Below are positions 38,433 to 50,986 of a DNA stretch of 64,000 nucleotides, in pieces. The first letter of the stretch is position 1. Every line of letters begins with the position of its first letter. Source of the DNA: Spirodela intermedia. Taxonomy: Eukaryota; Streptophyta; Magnoliopsida; Alismatales; Araceae. Under the pieces are notes generated by a model. That model was not told where the DNA came from. It saw only the letters and a program-made list of their open reading frames with translations, and did no database searches. The stretch is from positions 5,864,001 through 5,928,000 of the forward strand of contig LR746273.1 of the NCBI GenBank assembly GCA_902729315.2, read 5' to 3'. Made by a program: the position numbers and the translations under genes.

Positions 38433-40220
38433 GCTGAGCAGCATCTCTCCGCCTCTTCTTGTTTCAGTTTTGCAGTGCCTGCTAGTTTTGCCTTGTGCTC
38501 GAAAGAGGAACATCTCCCATGCTTTCTCTCTCTATTCATAGCCCCTGTGACAGCTCCTTGGCTCGGTTTCTGAGGAACCCATGTTTCTTCTTTTAGCCTT
38601 GTCTTACTTTACCATGTTTGTGGTCTTATGAGGGTTTGGAGTGATCCAAGAGCTCAAGTGATCTAGCGATTGGCTCATCCACAGGCTGGGTATCTTCTCC
38701 TTCCATAATAATAATCATCGTGAACTATAGAACCAGTTGGGATCATTTCTTTTTTTAAAAAAAAGGGTTTAAAAAATAAAACATTTATTAATATACTGAT
38801 AAGATGATCCCAAGATGGCCATCCTATGCTTTCTCTCTCTATATTAGGTCAACTATATTTCTGGATGAGCCTCCCATCATCTCACTATAAATATATCCCT
38901 TTATTATTATTATTATTATTATTATTATTGTTATCTGTGCACTATCAACCATGAATGTTTAAGCTATGATCAAAATAAATGGGTTTTTCAGGGAAAAAAT
39001 ACCTGACTTTTTCGAGGAAAATGATAATACATTTTTCCTGACTTTAATGAAGATTTGACCTCTTCCTCGAGAATGAATATAATATTTTCTTGAATATTTT
39101 TGTCGGTGTGCTCAATAGGGTAAAAAGGCCGTTGACTTTAATAAGACTGATTTATTTAGTTATTTTTGCCGGATGTGACACCTTTAGAGGCTCTCAGCCG
39201 AAACCAAATAAAATCAAATATTGTATGGACTCTAGCACATGCCGTTTGACTTCTGAGGATGACTACGGAGTCCAGATTAGTTGTCTATAGTTTAATAGTC
39301 AACGGAGAGAGAGAGAGAGGGAGGGAGGGGGACGCCTATACTGACTAGTGTGATTAGTCTTCCGAAGACGAAGCGAGAGAGAGAGAGAAGAGAGAGTTCC
39401 GAGTGGGATTATAATTTAGTATTATTTATAATGACAGAATCGTAATCTTTATGCCCAACTAGTGGTTCTGGTAGGACACAGAAGCACACCTGGAAAAACA
39501 AAGGGGCTTATCGGCAATTCCAGACATATATGAGCATAGGCGAAGTCAACATAAACTAACCTCGGAATATGCGGACGCGATTATTTTCTGGGATATGTTT
39601 TATAAACATGGTTTTTTATTAAAAAAGTCGCTCCCTCTTGGTCTTTTCGTCAGCGGAGTGAGAAAGGACCGGCGGCGGCCCCCAACCCCACAGCGAAAAA
39701 ATGTTTTTAAAATAAATACCCGATGCTAATTTAATCATCACAATTAAAAGTAGATATTCGGTTGAATATATATTAAATAAATAAATATTTAAAGACATAA
39801 AAAATGCGGCGGATTTATTTGATTGGACCATTAATAGGTTGGTTGACTCGTGGGGCAGAGGGAAGAGAGAGGAAATCTGAGCCCTCCCCGGCTCACAATG
39901 TCATCATCATCTGGGGGAATGTGAGACTCCCCCGCTCACGCTCGGTCTTCCCCGTCGGCGTCGTCGTTCTCGCTCGGGAGATCCCTCGTCGGTGCTCTTG
40001 ACCTCATCGCCGGAGGGAGGAGGCGGCGCGGCCGCCGCTGGCGCCTGGATGGGAGGTATCTCTGGTTTCGTCCTTGTTGTTCTTCCGTGTGTTGCTGGAT
40101 CGCAGGTTCTTGGCCTCCGCCCGCGGATCCGGGAGGGGTAGGGTTGCGCCGGCGGGGGGGTGATCTTGCTGTGGAGGGGGTTGGTTGGTGGAGAGGGATT
40201 TTGCCTTGTTTGGGAGCTCG
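38433..40220. other. Spacer between uL13 and OBERON genes
   Basis: The uL13 3' UTR is followed by AT-rich DNA with an (ATT)n run at about 38901-38929 and short GA tracts near 39307 and 39374. From about 39890 the sequence turns GC-rich, which fits the promoter and 5' leader of the OBERON-type gene. No coding gene is seen; the long minus-strand frames at 39907-40592 are antisense shadows of this GC-rich stretch. Confidence 0.5.
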
Positions 40221-43200
40221 ATGAAGCGGCCGAGATCGTATGGGGATGGGATGGACGAGGACGGCGGGGGGGAGAAGGGGGTGTCGAGGGATTGGGGGAG
40301 GCGGGATCAGGACGGAGACCGCCCGTCCCCCCGCCGCCGTTTCTACCCGAAGATTGAGTTCGGTGGTGTCGGCCGCAAGGGTTCCTCTTCCTCGTCCTGC
40401 GACCGGACGCCAGAGATCGACAGGGAGCCACCGCTGAGGTCGTCGTCGTCGTCGAGGAAGCGTTTCGACTACGAGCCGGAGGCGTTCGATCGGCGCAAAG
40501 CGGGCGGCGATGGCGATCGGTACAGAGATGGCGGGGATCGATCGGTGCAGTCCTCCTCGCCCCGCGTCTCGTATTTCGGCGATCGTATCCACCGGGCTGA
40601 TAGCTTCTCCAACTCGTCGAGGAGGGACTACCCCAAGGGTTTCCGATCGGAGAGGGATAAACCTAGGAGGGAGGAGAGCACCAACTCCCCCTGGCGGAGA
40701 TCAAGCTGCGGGAAGGATGCTTCCAGTGATGATGGCAAATCTGTGGCTACGTCTGCTGGTACGGCGTCGGGCAGGGGACATCGCATGGCGTCAGAGGACA
40801 CAGGGAAGACGAATTCGAAGAGTTCCTCTAGTGGAGAGCAGCTGAAGAGTGTACAAGGTAGCAGGAAGCCTCGGGAGGCCAGGAAGGAAGCCAGCAACAG
40901 CAGCGAAAGGGAAGAGGGAGAACTGGAACCCGATGTAGAGCCCCCACTGCCTGAGACCTTACAGGATGCCGGACAAATTTCCACCTCGGCGGATACCAGG
41001 AAGACCGAGTCTGGGTCAAAGGTTCGTCGTGAACTTGAAAGAAAATCCTCAGGTGATGTGAATGCAATGGATTGCCTAGAAGAGGATGTTACTCAGATGA
41101 AGGACGACGACCTGGGCGCAGGATTGGACTCATTCAATGGAACTGATGGATTGCCTGCTCATGGGAATGCTCCAGTAGGTCAACCAGATGGAAAGAATGA
41201 TGAACCAAATGAAAAAGAATTGGGAAAAGGTGGGACATCTCAAAGCGCACTGGAAATGGAGAAACTGGTTCCAGCTGAGTCAGAAGACAGGGGTTCAATT
41301 CCACTTGAAGGGGAAGAAGAGGGTTCAATAGAGGATCCATCTTCTGAGGAAAAACAGGGGGGTTTATCTCTTCCTGAAGAAGAATTAGAGAAGACAAAAC
41401 TAGCAGAGAGTTGTGGAGAAGAGAAGGACGTTCCTCCTCCTGAAGAAACATTAGAGGAAGCAGGAACGACAGAGATGTGTTGTGAAGAGAAGGGTGTTCC
41501 TCCTCCCGAAGAAAAATTGGAGAAGAAAGACAAACCAGATATGTGTACAGAGGAGAAGGATGTTTCTCCTCCTCATGGAAAATCAGAGAAGAAGGAGAAG
41601 ATGAGAAATAATGCAGAAGAGGAGGATGCTCCTCCTGAAAAGAAATTAGACGAGAAAGAGGAGGCAGAAAGGTGTATAGATGTCGTCTTAGAGTCAGAGA
41701 CAGAACAGAAGGAAGACAGATGGATAGATTCAGAGGTCAGACGAGAAGAGGTCAAGGGGGTTTCACCTGAAGTTGCTGCGGAAGCTCCATTGGGGTTATT
41801 TGATGCTATCAGTGTAGCTGTGGAAGGAAACAACAGTGCAGGAAAAACTTTGAAGTTCATGGTCGAAAAGAGTGATCTGGACAAAGGTAAAGGGTTGGCC
41901 ATTTCAACCTCCAATGATGAAAACTATGTGGATAAAGATGATGCAATGGAAGGGCCTAGCAGCAGAGGGTTTGACTTGTTTTCCCCTACTAATACCTCAA
42001 GACTGGAGAAGGGAAACAGTGGAGTTGTTATCGGCAAAAGAAGAGAGTCAGACCCTGATCTGGAACAGCTGGACCTCTCTCTGGGTCTCCCTGGGGCTTC
42101 ATCAGGACATTCTTTCCGTGATCCTCAACCAGGACCCCGTTCTCCTCGCAATTCTCAGGGTCAAAACCCTAGGGGTTCCTCCCCTGTTCATCCTCCTGCC
42201 ACCCGGTCTCTACCATCCTCACTTCCTGCAAACTCAGATGGATTTACTGCTTCACAATCCTCCTTTTCAGGTTCCCAGGGAATTTTCCACAATCCTAGCT
42301 GCTCTCTCACTCAGAACTCCAAGGAGAACTTTGAGAACTCTGTGGGCAGCCATCCTTTATTTAAGCCCGTCGACCAGCTCTCCAATGGTGGCATATGGCA
42401 GGGAAACCCTTCAAATGAATCCAGGCCCAAGGGGTTTGCCGTTCCATTGTACCAAAGATCTGAGGCGAATGAGAAATCTGCTCGTCATCATACATCTCTT
42501 CTTGCAAATGGGCGACAGGACATCAAGCCTGATGATTACAATTCCTGCAGTATTAAGAAGGAGATCAAAAGAGAGAGAAGCAGTGGCAACTTGATTAGGA
42601 GCAAGCAGCAGGAGGCAGAACGGATCATCCCTAATGGCTCTGGGGTCATCGATAGGGTTCTCTCCAAGATTGTTTCGGAGCCTGCAGAAGTGGTTGGCCG
42701 GATGCTCCAGGAAATGACCGAGCAGTCCATTGCCTACCTGAAGGAGAGCATCGCTGCGATGGTCACAAACCAGGAGAATCACTCCCATATATCTCCCCTG
42801 CTGGAGACTCTACGGAAAAGGTCAGACCTCTCGTTGGAATCCCTGTCCAAGGTCAACCCCACCCTGCTGGAGATTCTAGTGTCTCTCAAGACCGGGCTTC
42901 CTGGCTTTGTCCGAAGAGGAAAGAGCATCCCTCCCTCTGACCTAGCCGAGATATTCCTGAATATGAGATGCAGAAACATGGCGTGCAGGAGCCTCCTACC
43001 GGTGGATGACTGCGACTGCAAGGTCTGCTCTCAGAGAAATGGCTTCTGCAGCGCCTGCATGTGTCTCGTTTGTGGCGAGTTTGACTTGGCTTCCAACACC
43101 TGCAGCTGGGTCGGCTGCGACGTCTGCCTCCACTGGTGCCACACTGACTGCGCCCTCCGCCATTCCTATATCAGGAATGGTCGCAGTGCAGCAGAAGGGG

Positions 43201-44684
43201 GGCAGGGGGGGAGGGAGATGCAGTTCCTCTGCGTGGCCTGTGGTCATCCCTCAGAGATGTTTGGCTTCGTGAAGGAGGTGTTTAAGAACTTTGCAAAGGC
43301 CTGGGAACCGGAGGTCTTAGCCAAGGAGCTCGAGTACATCCGGAAGATCTTCTCGTCCAGCGAGGATCCCAGGGGCGTGAGGTTGCACGCCATAGCTGAC
43401 CAGCAGTTGATCAAACTGGAGAAGAAAGCTGATTGCGGGGAGGTTGTTCACCACGTTCTGGCCTTTCTGTATGGTAAGTTTTCTTGCTTCTACTGTGCAG
43501 AATACTGGCGTAGTAGTCACGCTTGTTTTTTATTTATTTATTTATTTATTTATTTTTTTCCTGGATAGTCCCTTTGACCCCATCTTGATTTTGTCTTTTA
43601 TTATTACCCCATCTTTTTGAATATATGGAAAGAGATCGGAAGTAGTCTTAGCTAGCGTTGACTTGATTCTTAACTGGCATTTATCTTGAAAGATCTCGGG
43701 TTTTGCCTTTTTTTTGGCCCCCACATGCTCTTGTTTTTCATTTTTGATTCATCTTGGTCTCTAAAAGTCGAGGAAGCTTTAGCTTCCTCAAGGATATCTT
43801 CGCTCACAGTGCATCTCTGCTTTTCCACACCAGAGAAGAATCTGCTTTTCGGTCTGATTTGTGGGCAGTAAAGAAATAGAAAGTAGAGTAGAGAGAGACC
43901 GGAAGGGGGGAGGAAGGGCGCATATATATATATGCAGAGTGTTCCAAAAATAGAAAAAAGAGTATGATCTACAGTTTTTTTCGAGATTTTTAGGCGTTCA
44001 TGGTCCAGTTGGGCTACTCGCCAACTTTTTTATTTCTAGAAGAAAGTTATGGTAGCGTGTTAGCTTGATCTTTCCTCTTTTGTCAATCCAGAGACTGAAT
44101 CCACCAGTGGCATCGGCGGCGGTGGCGGCGGTGGCGGCGGCGGCAGTGTTCCTCTCACATTTCCTCAACAGGAGTCACTGGGGAGGAAGACCGAGTTGCC
44201 TGACGGTTCGGTTGCGTCAAGCAGGGAGGCCCTGCCACTGCCTGCAGTGAGATCACCGTCCCTGTCGGAAAGAAATTCCGGCGGTGGTGCTGTCCGGAGC
44301 TTGGGCAATGATCGGGCCGGCAGCCAGCCCTCGGCGGCCAGCCTTGGGAAGCATCCCGCCGCAGACGAGCTCGATGGTGTGGTGAGGTTCAAGCAAGCGG
44401 AGGCAGAGATGTACCAAGCGCGTGCTGACGATGCACGGAGAGAAGCCGAGGGCTTGAAGCGCATCGCCGCTGCCAAGATCGGGAAGATTGAGGAGGAATT
44501 CTCTGGCCGCCTGGTGAGGCTTCGCCTGGCCGAGGCGGAGGAGAGGCGGAGGCAGAAGCTCCAGGATCTCCAGTCCCTTGAGCGAGCCCACCAGGACTTC
44601 TTGAACATGAAGACGAGGATGGAGGCCGATGTCAGGGAGCTCCTCTGGAAGATGGAGGCCGCTCAGAGGGACCTTGGCAGATGA
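40221..44684 (+). CDS. OBERON3/4 (TITANIA)-type PHD-finger protein
   Basis: Two exons (40221-43473, 44092-44684) join in phase to 1281 aa. The start MKRPRSYGDG matches the family's MKR start; an in-frame ATG at 40185 is less likely. The N-terminal half is Ser/Arg/Asp-rich and low in complexity. Residues about 373-490 are acidic imperfect repeats. The region around 800-960 is the conserved helical OBERON segment. A Cys/His-rich PHD-type finger spans about residues 913-980 (CDCKVC, CMCLVCGEF, CDVCLHWCHTDC). Exon 2 opens with a glycine run, then the C-terminal coiled coil (RFKQAEAEMYQARADDARR onward) that mediates dimerisation in OBE/TTA proteins. Arabidopsis OBE3/TTA1 and OBE4/TTA2 are nuclear factors needed for root and shoot meristem initiation. 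OBE3/4 rather than OBE1/2 is favoured by length and N terminus. I cannot tell which paralogue this is. Confidence 0.9.
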
Positions 44685-44959
44685 GAAAGGTGAGGGGGAC
44701 GGTCTACTCGTCTGTGGAACAAGCTCTCTCTTCTCTCTCTCTCTCTCTCTCTCCCCCCTCCTTTTTCCTCTTTAAATATATGCGGCATTATCTGATCCTC
44801 TAGGCTGGGCTATTACCCCGTTCTTCCCTTCTGTCTAGCTGACTGCATCCTGTACAGCTGATGACTCCTTGTCTAGATGTTATTACTAGTTCTCCAAATG
44901 GAAGGGAGGATCAGTTCTCTCTACTGTTTGATCCTGAGATCATTCAAGGGGTGGGGGGG

Positions 44960-44998
<39 letters not shown>

Positions 44999-46026
44999 TC
45001 TGAGGTTCACAAAACTACCTTCAGAACCTCGCTTCTTTGTCATTGCACTTGTCGTGCTGCTGCATTGCGACATGCAGTGGTTAAAGCCAATATTATTCAT
45101 TCCTAATCTTAAAAGGATTTATCTCTTGGTACCCATTAATCGTCAATGAAGCCACCTAATTTTTGTTTCCCCTCTTAGACTCCTTAAAATGTAGGCTCAT
45201 TTCATACCAAGTCTTGAAAGAATCTTGCTAAAATAGAGAAAAAATAAAATAAAAATAGCAACCTCTAAGCCACATATGGTAGTCTTGATTACTACTAATA
45301 ATGTAAAGTAATTAATGATAGTTGACCACATTAATTAGTCTGAGTTTTACAAGGGAGCAAGGCTTTTTTAGAATAGAACACATTGGCATGTTAGGTAAGT
45401 TGGTAATGTGGTTGGAGATTGTGGAAAGAGGTAGTATTGACTAATACGTTTTGGAGGGGTATCTTTCTCGAATAATTATTTTTAATGTGCATAGGTGCTT
45501 GTTAATTAACGTTTGATGTTATCTAAACACGCATTTAAGTGGATGAAGCATAAAAAAATATGAAAAAAGCAAGCAATTTCAAGGCCAGCTAAAAAAATGA
45601 GTTCTCAATCTGATGCATGCCATTAAGGGAATGCAAAATTCATATGGTGCCATGAAGTCAATGTTAAAACACAAAATGGTAAAGTCAACCACAAGTGCAA
45701 CTATTAGCATTCAAGATATGATTATAGAGATGAACCACTACAAGGTGGGTATATTCTAATGTGATACCAAATCATTGCTCTTGAATTCCTCTCACCCTAT
45801 TTTATGTTATGCTTATGATAAAATTTATTTTAAGATGTTGATAATAGCAAACCCATGAAGATGAGCATAAAAACTATGCTCATCATAGAATCAATAGTCA
45901 TTGAACATGTGGTTAAAGAAAAAGGGGTACAACTAATGCAGGAATATGATTTCTAGAATGAGAACATTTCTAGATGCCTTTTTTCTAATTAAATGGAAGA
46001 CTTATGATTGTAAAATAAAAAAGTTG
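44685..46026. other. Spacer between OBERON gene and copia element
   Basis: Begins with the OBERON 3' UTR, with CT and GA microsatellites at about 44734-44752 and 44962-44994. It then turns AT-rich and includes one copy of a diverged 250-bp dispersed repeat (45160-45420) that reappears near 55150. No gene is seen. Confidence 0.5.
45160..45420 (+). repeat. Dispersed direct repeat, copy 1 (about 250 bp)
   Basis: Shares ordered blocks with 55147-55410: TGTAGGC(T/C)CATTTCATA, AAAAATAG(C/T)AAC, GACCACATTAATTAGTCTG and CACATTGGC(A/G)TG. The two copies lie about 10 kb apart in the same orientation, flanking the copia element and the DUF1262 gene. It may be an old transposable-element piece; I see no LTR or inverted-repeat ends. 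Confidence 0.75.
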
Positions 46027-46125
46027 TGTTATGTGGAAGGAGAATGGGAAAATTGCTCTCACATCATTTAGTTTCTATCCCTCTATTACATTAAGTAATG
46101 TGTATTTTACATGTGTGAGGGGACA
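46027..46125 (-). repeat. 3' LTR of copia element (99 bp)
   Basis: Aligned without gaps to 50814-50912, it matches at about 69 of 99 positions by my hand count. The best-kept stretch is TTTCTATCCCTCTA and TTAAGTA. In plus orientation it starts TGTTA and ends GGGGACA, with the TG...CA ends expected of LTRs. The low identity indicates an old insertion. Confidence 0.8.
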
Positions 46126-49100
46126 TGTGTGAGGTTTCAAAACTCTCTTTGAGGATGAACTTTAAATATGTTTGGCACTTCTCTTTGATAATAGAGGAAA
46201 TAATTGACCGATTGGGAGCAGTTAGTGAAGATATCAACTAACTAGTGATAAGATCAAATATGAAGAAGTTTGATTTAAATCATTCAACAAGTCGTCTCAA
46301 ATAAAATGATATTTGATCTCAATAGGATTGAAATTAATATGAACAACTTGGCTCACACAAAATAAAAATGTTACAAGATGTGGCTTGGTGCAAAAGTTTG
46401 ACATTAATTGTTGTAACTAGATAATTTCTATAGTAGTAGTAACGAATGTGTGATATTTGGATTTGACATATGACATCAATGTTGTTGATTACCATTTTTT
46501 TTTAAGAGAATAGTAAACCTAATCAATAATTTGTGACAATTAGAACATGTAGCTCAATTTGTGTCTAAGAAGACCTGAATTTACAAATAAGATGGAGTAA
46601 GGAACAATAACCCTTGGACATGAGGTGACTTTAGATAGTGAAGTATATGATGTACTACTATCAAATGAGGATTTCTAAGTTGACCCATAAATTAGTTCAA
46701 TTTATGTAATATTGAAGTAATATTGAGATGTGGCAAGGTCAAATAAGATAGCTTATCAATCAATCTTCTATATTGTGATGCATCTACATATAGCAATGCC
46801 AATGTGAAGATTGAGTCATAAATAACTTCATCTTTGTGCCACACAAATTAAGTCAAGCTGTGAAAATGTCAACTATAGTAGCCCACCAATGAAATTATTA
46901 TACCGTGATGTATCTTCAAGTAGTTCTCTAATTATGACATTGAGTTGTAGTCGAGTATAAAGCAATTATAATTTTAGAACTTAGAAACCCAACATCCTCA
47001 AGTAATAGTAAAATATAACAGCATTGAGATAAAATAATGAATGCTGGAAAATGTTCCATGTTGAAATCCGTAAAATATTTCAAAGTGTCAAAATCTTTGG
47101 ATTTAAGCAGAGTATGTAAGAAAAATTGAAGAATATTAACAAATAGAGAAAAAAATGAAGAGCCAAAGGCCTTTGTGAAAAAGTAATAATCATATTTAGA
47201 CTAACTGAATCTAATTGAATAAGCAGATTGGATAATTTGGAAATATTGTTGTCTAAATGTATGACTAAGTCTAAGTCTAATAATTGACTTATGTAGTTTA
47301 CAAACAAGTTTACCTTGATGATCATGAAGCTCTTACTATAATGATATCTCAAAAGTAAGTCAATGTAAACTTCTAATAAATCTCAGTTGAGAAAAATATT
47401 TTTAACATCTAATTGAACAAGATGTCACTTGTTTATGATTGTAAATGATAACATGATTTAATAGTTATAGATTTTCCAATTAGAGAAAATATTTTGAGAT
47501 AATCAATTAATTATTATTTTTATATCCTTTGGCAACTAATTAAACTTTGTTGTATTTAATAAACTTTTCAAAATGATATTCTTTCTTTCAAATCTAGTGA
47601 CATCAAATAAAGTATTTCTATGTTAAGAAATAAACAATTGCCCATGTTATTTGACTTTATAGCAACTAACTCAACCTTCATTGTCTCTCGTCATTGAGGA
47701 AAAGTAACTATTTTGATGATAAATTAAAGTTCATAGTTAGAAGAATCACACATAACAAATGTTTATAGGATAAAGATAAAGGGATGTATGATAAAAAAAT
47801 CACCAAAAGTATATTGCATTTTTATTTTATTAAGTTGGATATATGTTAAAATATTATAATAAAATTATTTCAGATATGATGGGGGTTCATTAATAAGGGT
47901 AGATTCACTTATTGAAAAATTTAGCAACGAAGTTAATTAATTGGAAGTAATTTTTGATGATGAGGTGTTTGAGGAATAAGTTTGTGGTTTAGAGGAACTG
48001 TTGGTTGCGACAATAGGGAGGAGTTAGATTTGGGAAGAGATTTAAGAAAGTGTTGGTAACTATAAATGAATGATGAGAAAACACAACTTCATAAAAAATG
48101 ACATCATGCAAGACAAAAATTTGTTTACTCTGAATATCATAGAGTTAATAATTTTTCATAATAAGAGTATATATTCAATGAAAATGTACAATTTGACATA
48201 ATGATGAAATTTAGATCAATTTGTGGTAGTGTGGAAGTAAAGGCTAAATATCTTTTGAATATAATAGTTCATATAGACTGATCTTATTGAGAAGAGTGGA
48301 CATAATATCTCTTGATAAGAAATGTGGTTGTAAGTAAACAATCCATCAAAAACTATATTACAATGAATGATGAAAAAAATAAATTTAGAGTAATATTCAA
48401 TAAATATTAATCTTTACATTCCAATTTGAAATTTATTGAAGTTTGTATATGCAAAAAAATTTGATGTAAAATGTGATGTTCACTAAAGAAATAATTATAG
48501 TCAAGTTTCTTAGGATTATTAGATTTAAACTATTTGATCTTATAGCCAAACTGAGTGTGAATTATTAATTTTTTTTAGAACAAGAGTTTTTTAATTAACT
48601 TATTCTCCATAGAAAAAAAATCATGCAAATCAAGCTGAGTCATTAACAATAGTAAAAAAATATCAATGACCTTGTTGACAAAAATATAATATGATCCTCA
48701 TATATCAGAATGCATGGTATCAAAAGGATATGAATTTTTTTTATTGTGACAAAAAAGGTAATCTTTATTGTTTTTACTAAAAGACATAAATATCAAGGAA
48801 TGGTTTCATTACATGTTGACAAATAAATAGATAATTGCATTTTTAGTGCTATTAGGATTTTGAAATACAAATGACCTGGCCTATTGTATCATGTCCAGAT
48901 AGAGACATCGTTGGCACATGTTGTAGCTTTTTGATTGCCATTAGGTGTGAAGGGGAATTGTTGCAAGGAATGAGGAAGAACATTGTGTACATTCATAACA
49001 TAAAAGTTTTTGGCTATGTTTCCCTTTCTAATCATTATGTTGCAATGTGAACTATAACTTACAAAGTGATTAAAAAAAAGGATGCTCAAGTTGCCCATTA

Positions 49101-50813
49101 GATGTTATGAAAACTGAATAATTTAAAGAATAAAGATGGCATCTCTAGAAATTGACTGAGTCCAACATCACATGAATAACTAAACTAACTGAGATATGAG
49201 TGTTGTTGAGTAAGTTAATAGTTGCATTTAATATCCAAAATTTTCCAAATAAAAAGATAGGTTCAAAGCAATTACGAGGCATGCACTTGTCATGTAAGAA
49301 GATGATGATATATCTTTTTTGTGAACAATCATTGGAGCTGCAACCAAATGTGCAAAAAACATTGTCATCAGTGGGTGATATTGATATTGATTTGCATTGA
49401 GATCTCTTAATTTTTTTTCAATACTATCACCACCATACTCAATCATTTATGTAGACCCAACTTGAGAGAAGCTTGATTAACACATATGAGACAAAAATTT
49501 GGCATCCGTTTTAACTTAGTATATAATATGAACATTACAACATTTTTTAAATGATTCTATAAAAGTTAGAATGAGTACAATAATGGTGGTGTTTTATTTA
49601 CACAATGCTGGATAAAACAATACAAGGAGATGATTTAATGTTGATCATTCTTTGATAATATGCTTGAGAAACAAGTAAGAAAAATGTTGTTCATTGATGT
49701 AATGGGCTCAAAAAGTAATAATTGGGCTCGAATTTGGGCAGAAGAATCATTTTAAGTCCATAAAAAATGACACCATGTACTTCATCTAAAATAAATGGTC
49801 AATTTCTTTTACACCTTTATATGAACATTTTCCATGAGAATATAAAGGCCGAAAACTATTCAATTCCTTCATAATAACTTTTTGCTTAGTGAAATATGTT
49901 ACAACATACGCTTGATATTTTCAATCATTAAATAGTTCATGACCTATTTGAAAGAGCATAGGGCCATTACTTTGCTGTCTATATCCCAGGTCCTCCCAAT
50001 TTCTTGTACAAAATACAAAATAAAATACTTGGTTAATTTTTTTTGAGAAACTAATTCACAATCTAGAAATGACCATATTATTACTTCAACTTCAGGATGA
50101 AATAAGGATGAGATTTGTCTCGATGGATTTGCATATTGAACCATTAATAAACTCACTTTTGTTTTCTATAGATAAAATAATCACCATGACTTGACCCATA
50201 AACCATAGTTATCTCATGTAAGTTTCTGTGATATGTTAATTAAGTCATGACTATCAAAATGATGTAGAAAATAAGGACTCATTAGATCTTCGTACTGGAT
50301 TTTCTTACGGATGAAATTAAAGAATTTACATATTGAGATGAAATTGGAAAGATGATTAAAGTCTTCAATAAATGTATAGAAAATGATAGTTAAATTTTAA
50401 TTAACTATTGAATACAGATCAACGTTGATAGTAATCTAGGATGCTCCATACTTTGCTAGAGCTTTGGTTATTTATAGTTAGAAGGAGACTTTTGACAATA
50501 TCAATAATACTCATTGGAAGGCTTTGACCTCCCATTCCTTCCGTGAAGAATTCGCCCCCTACCGTCGGATTGCCAATTACCTTGGTTGCTGATTTAGAGA
50601 TCGGAGTAGTTGAAGTTCCTCCAATGGATGAGGCTGTGACGAGATGATAGAAATACAAGATATAGGTCGAGAACTTTTCTCATTATCCTCCTCTAATATG
50701 TTTTGTGTCTTCAGGACCGGAGGATAGGCGAGCTTGGGACAAAGCCGGAGATTGCTTGGAGAGAAGGGGAGATTAGAGACAACGACGGAAACCCTAACCC
50801 CACTTTAATACCA

Positions 50814-50912
50814 TATTAGACAGAAGAGCAAAGGAAAAACCATTTTCGCATCGTTTAGTCTCTATCCCTCTAATACCTTAAGTACCATATATTTCCCACG
50901 AGCGAGGGAACA
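50814..50912 (-). repeat. 5' LTR of copia element (99 bp), beside DUF1262 gene
   Basis: Partner of the LTR at 46027-46125. In plus orientation it starts TATTA (G to A change in the terminal TG) and ends GGGAACA. The primer-binding-site relic at 50803-50813 abuts it. It ends 74 bases from the stop codon of the minus-strand DUF1262 gene, so that gene's transcripts run into it. Confidence 0.8.
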
Positions 50913-50986
50913 CGTGAGATGCCGAAGAAGCTGAAAATCTAATGAGCAAGATAGGATTTTTATCGTTGTTTTGCCATTGATCTCAC

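Larger units (their letters stand above)
46027..50912 (-). mobile_element. Degenerate Ty1/copia LTR retrotransposon
   Basis: The element lies on the minus strand and is about 4.9 kb. Its 5' LTR is at 50814-50912 and its 3' LTR at 46027-46125. Just inside the 5' LTR, minus-strand TGGTATTAAAG resembles the plant copia primer-binding site for initiator methionine tRNA. Near plus 47120-47300 the minus strand reads VCKLHKSI, then after drift RFS-stop-SKYDYYFFTKAFGSSFF. This parallels the copia reverse-transcriptase segment ending in SKSDYSLFTK. Further on, LLLLEDVGFLSSK matches the region after the YVDD motif. A gag-like frame begins near 50655. Stops and frameshifts occur throughout, so the element is dead. 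No 5-bp target-site duplication is visible (AGTTG left, CGTGA right). Confidence 0.85.

Noticed and set aside
45160-45420. Solo LTR at the dispersed 250-bp repeat
   Set aside because: The two copies lack clear TG...CA ends and flanking duplications, so only a repeat is claimed.
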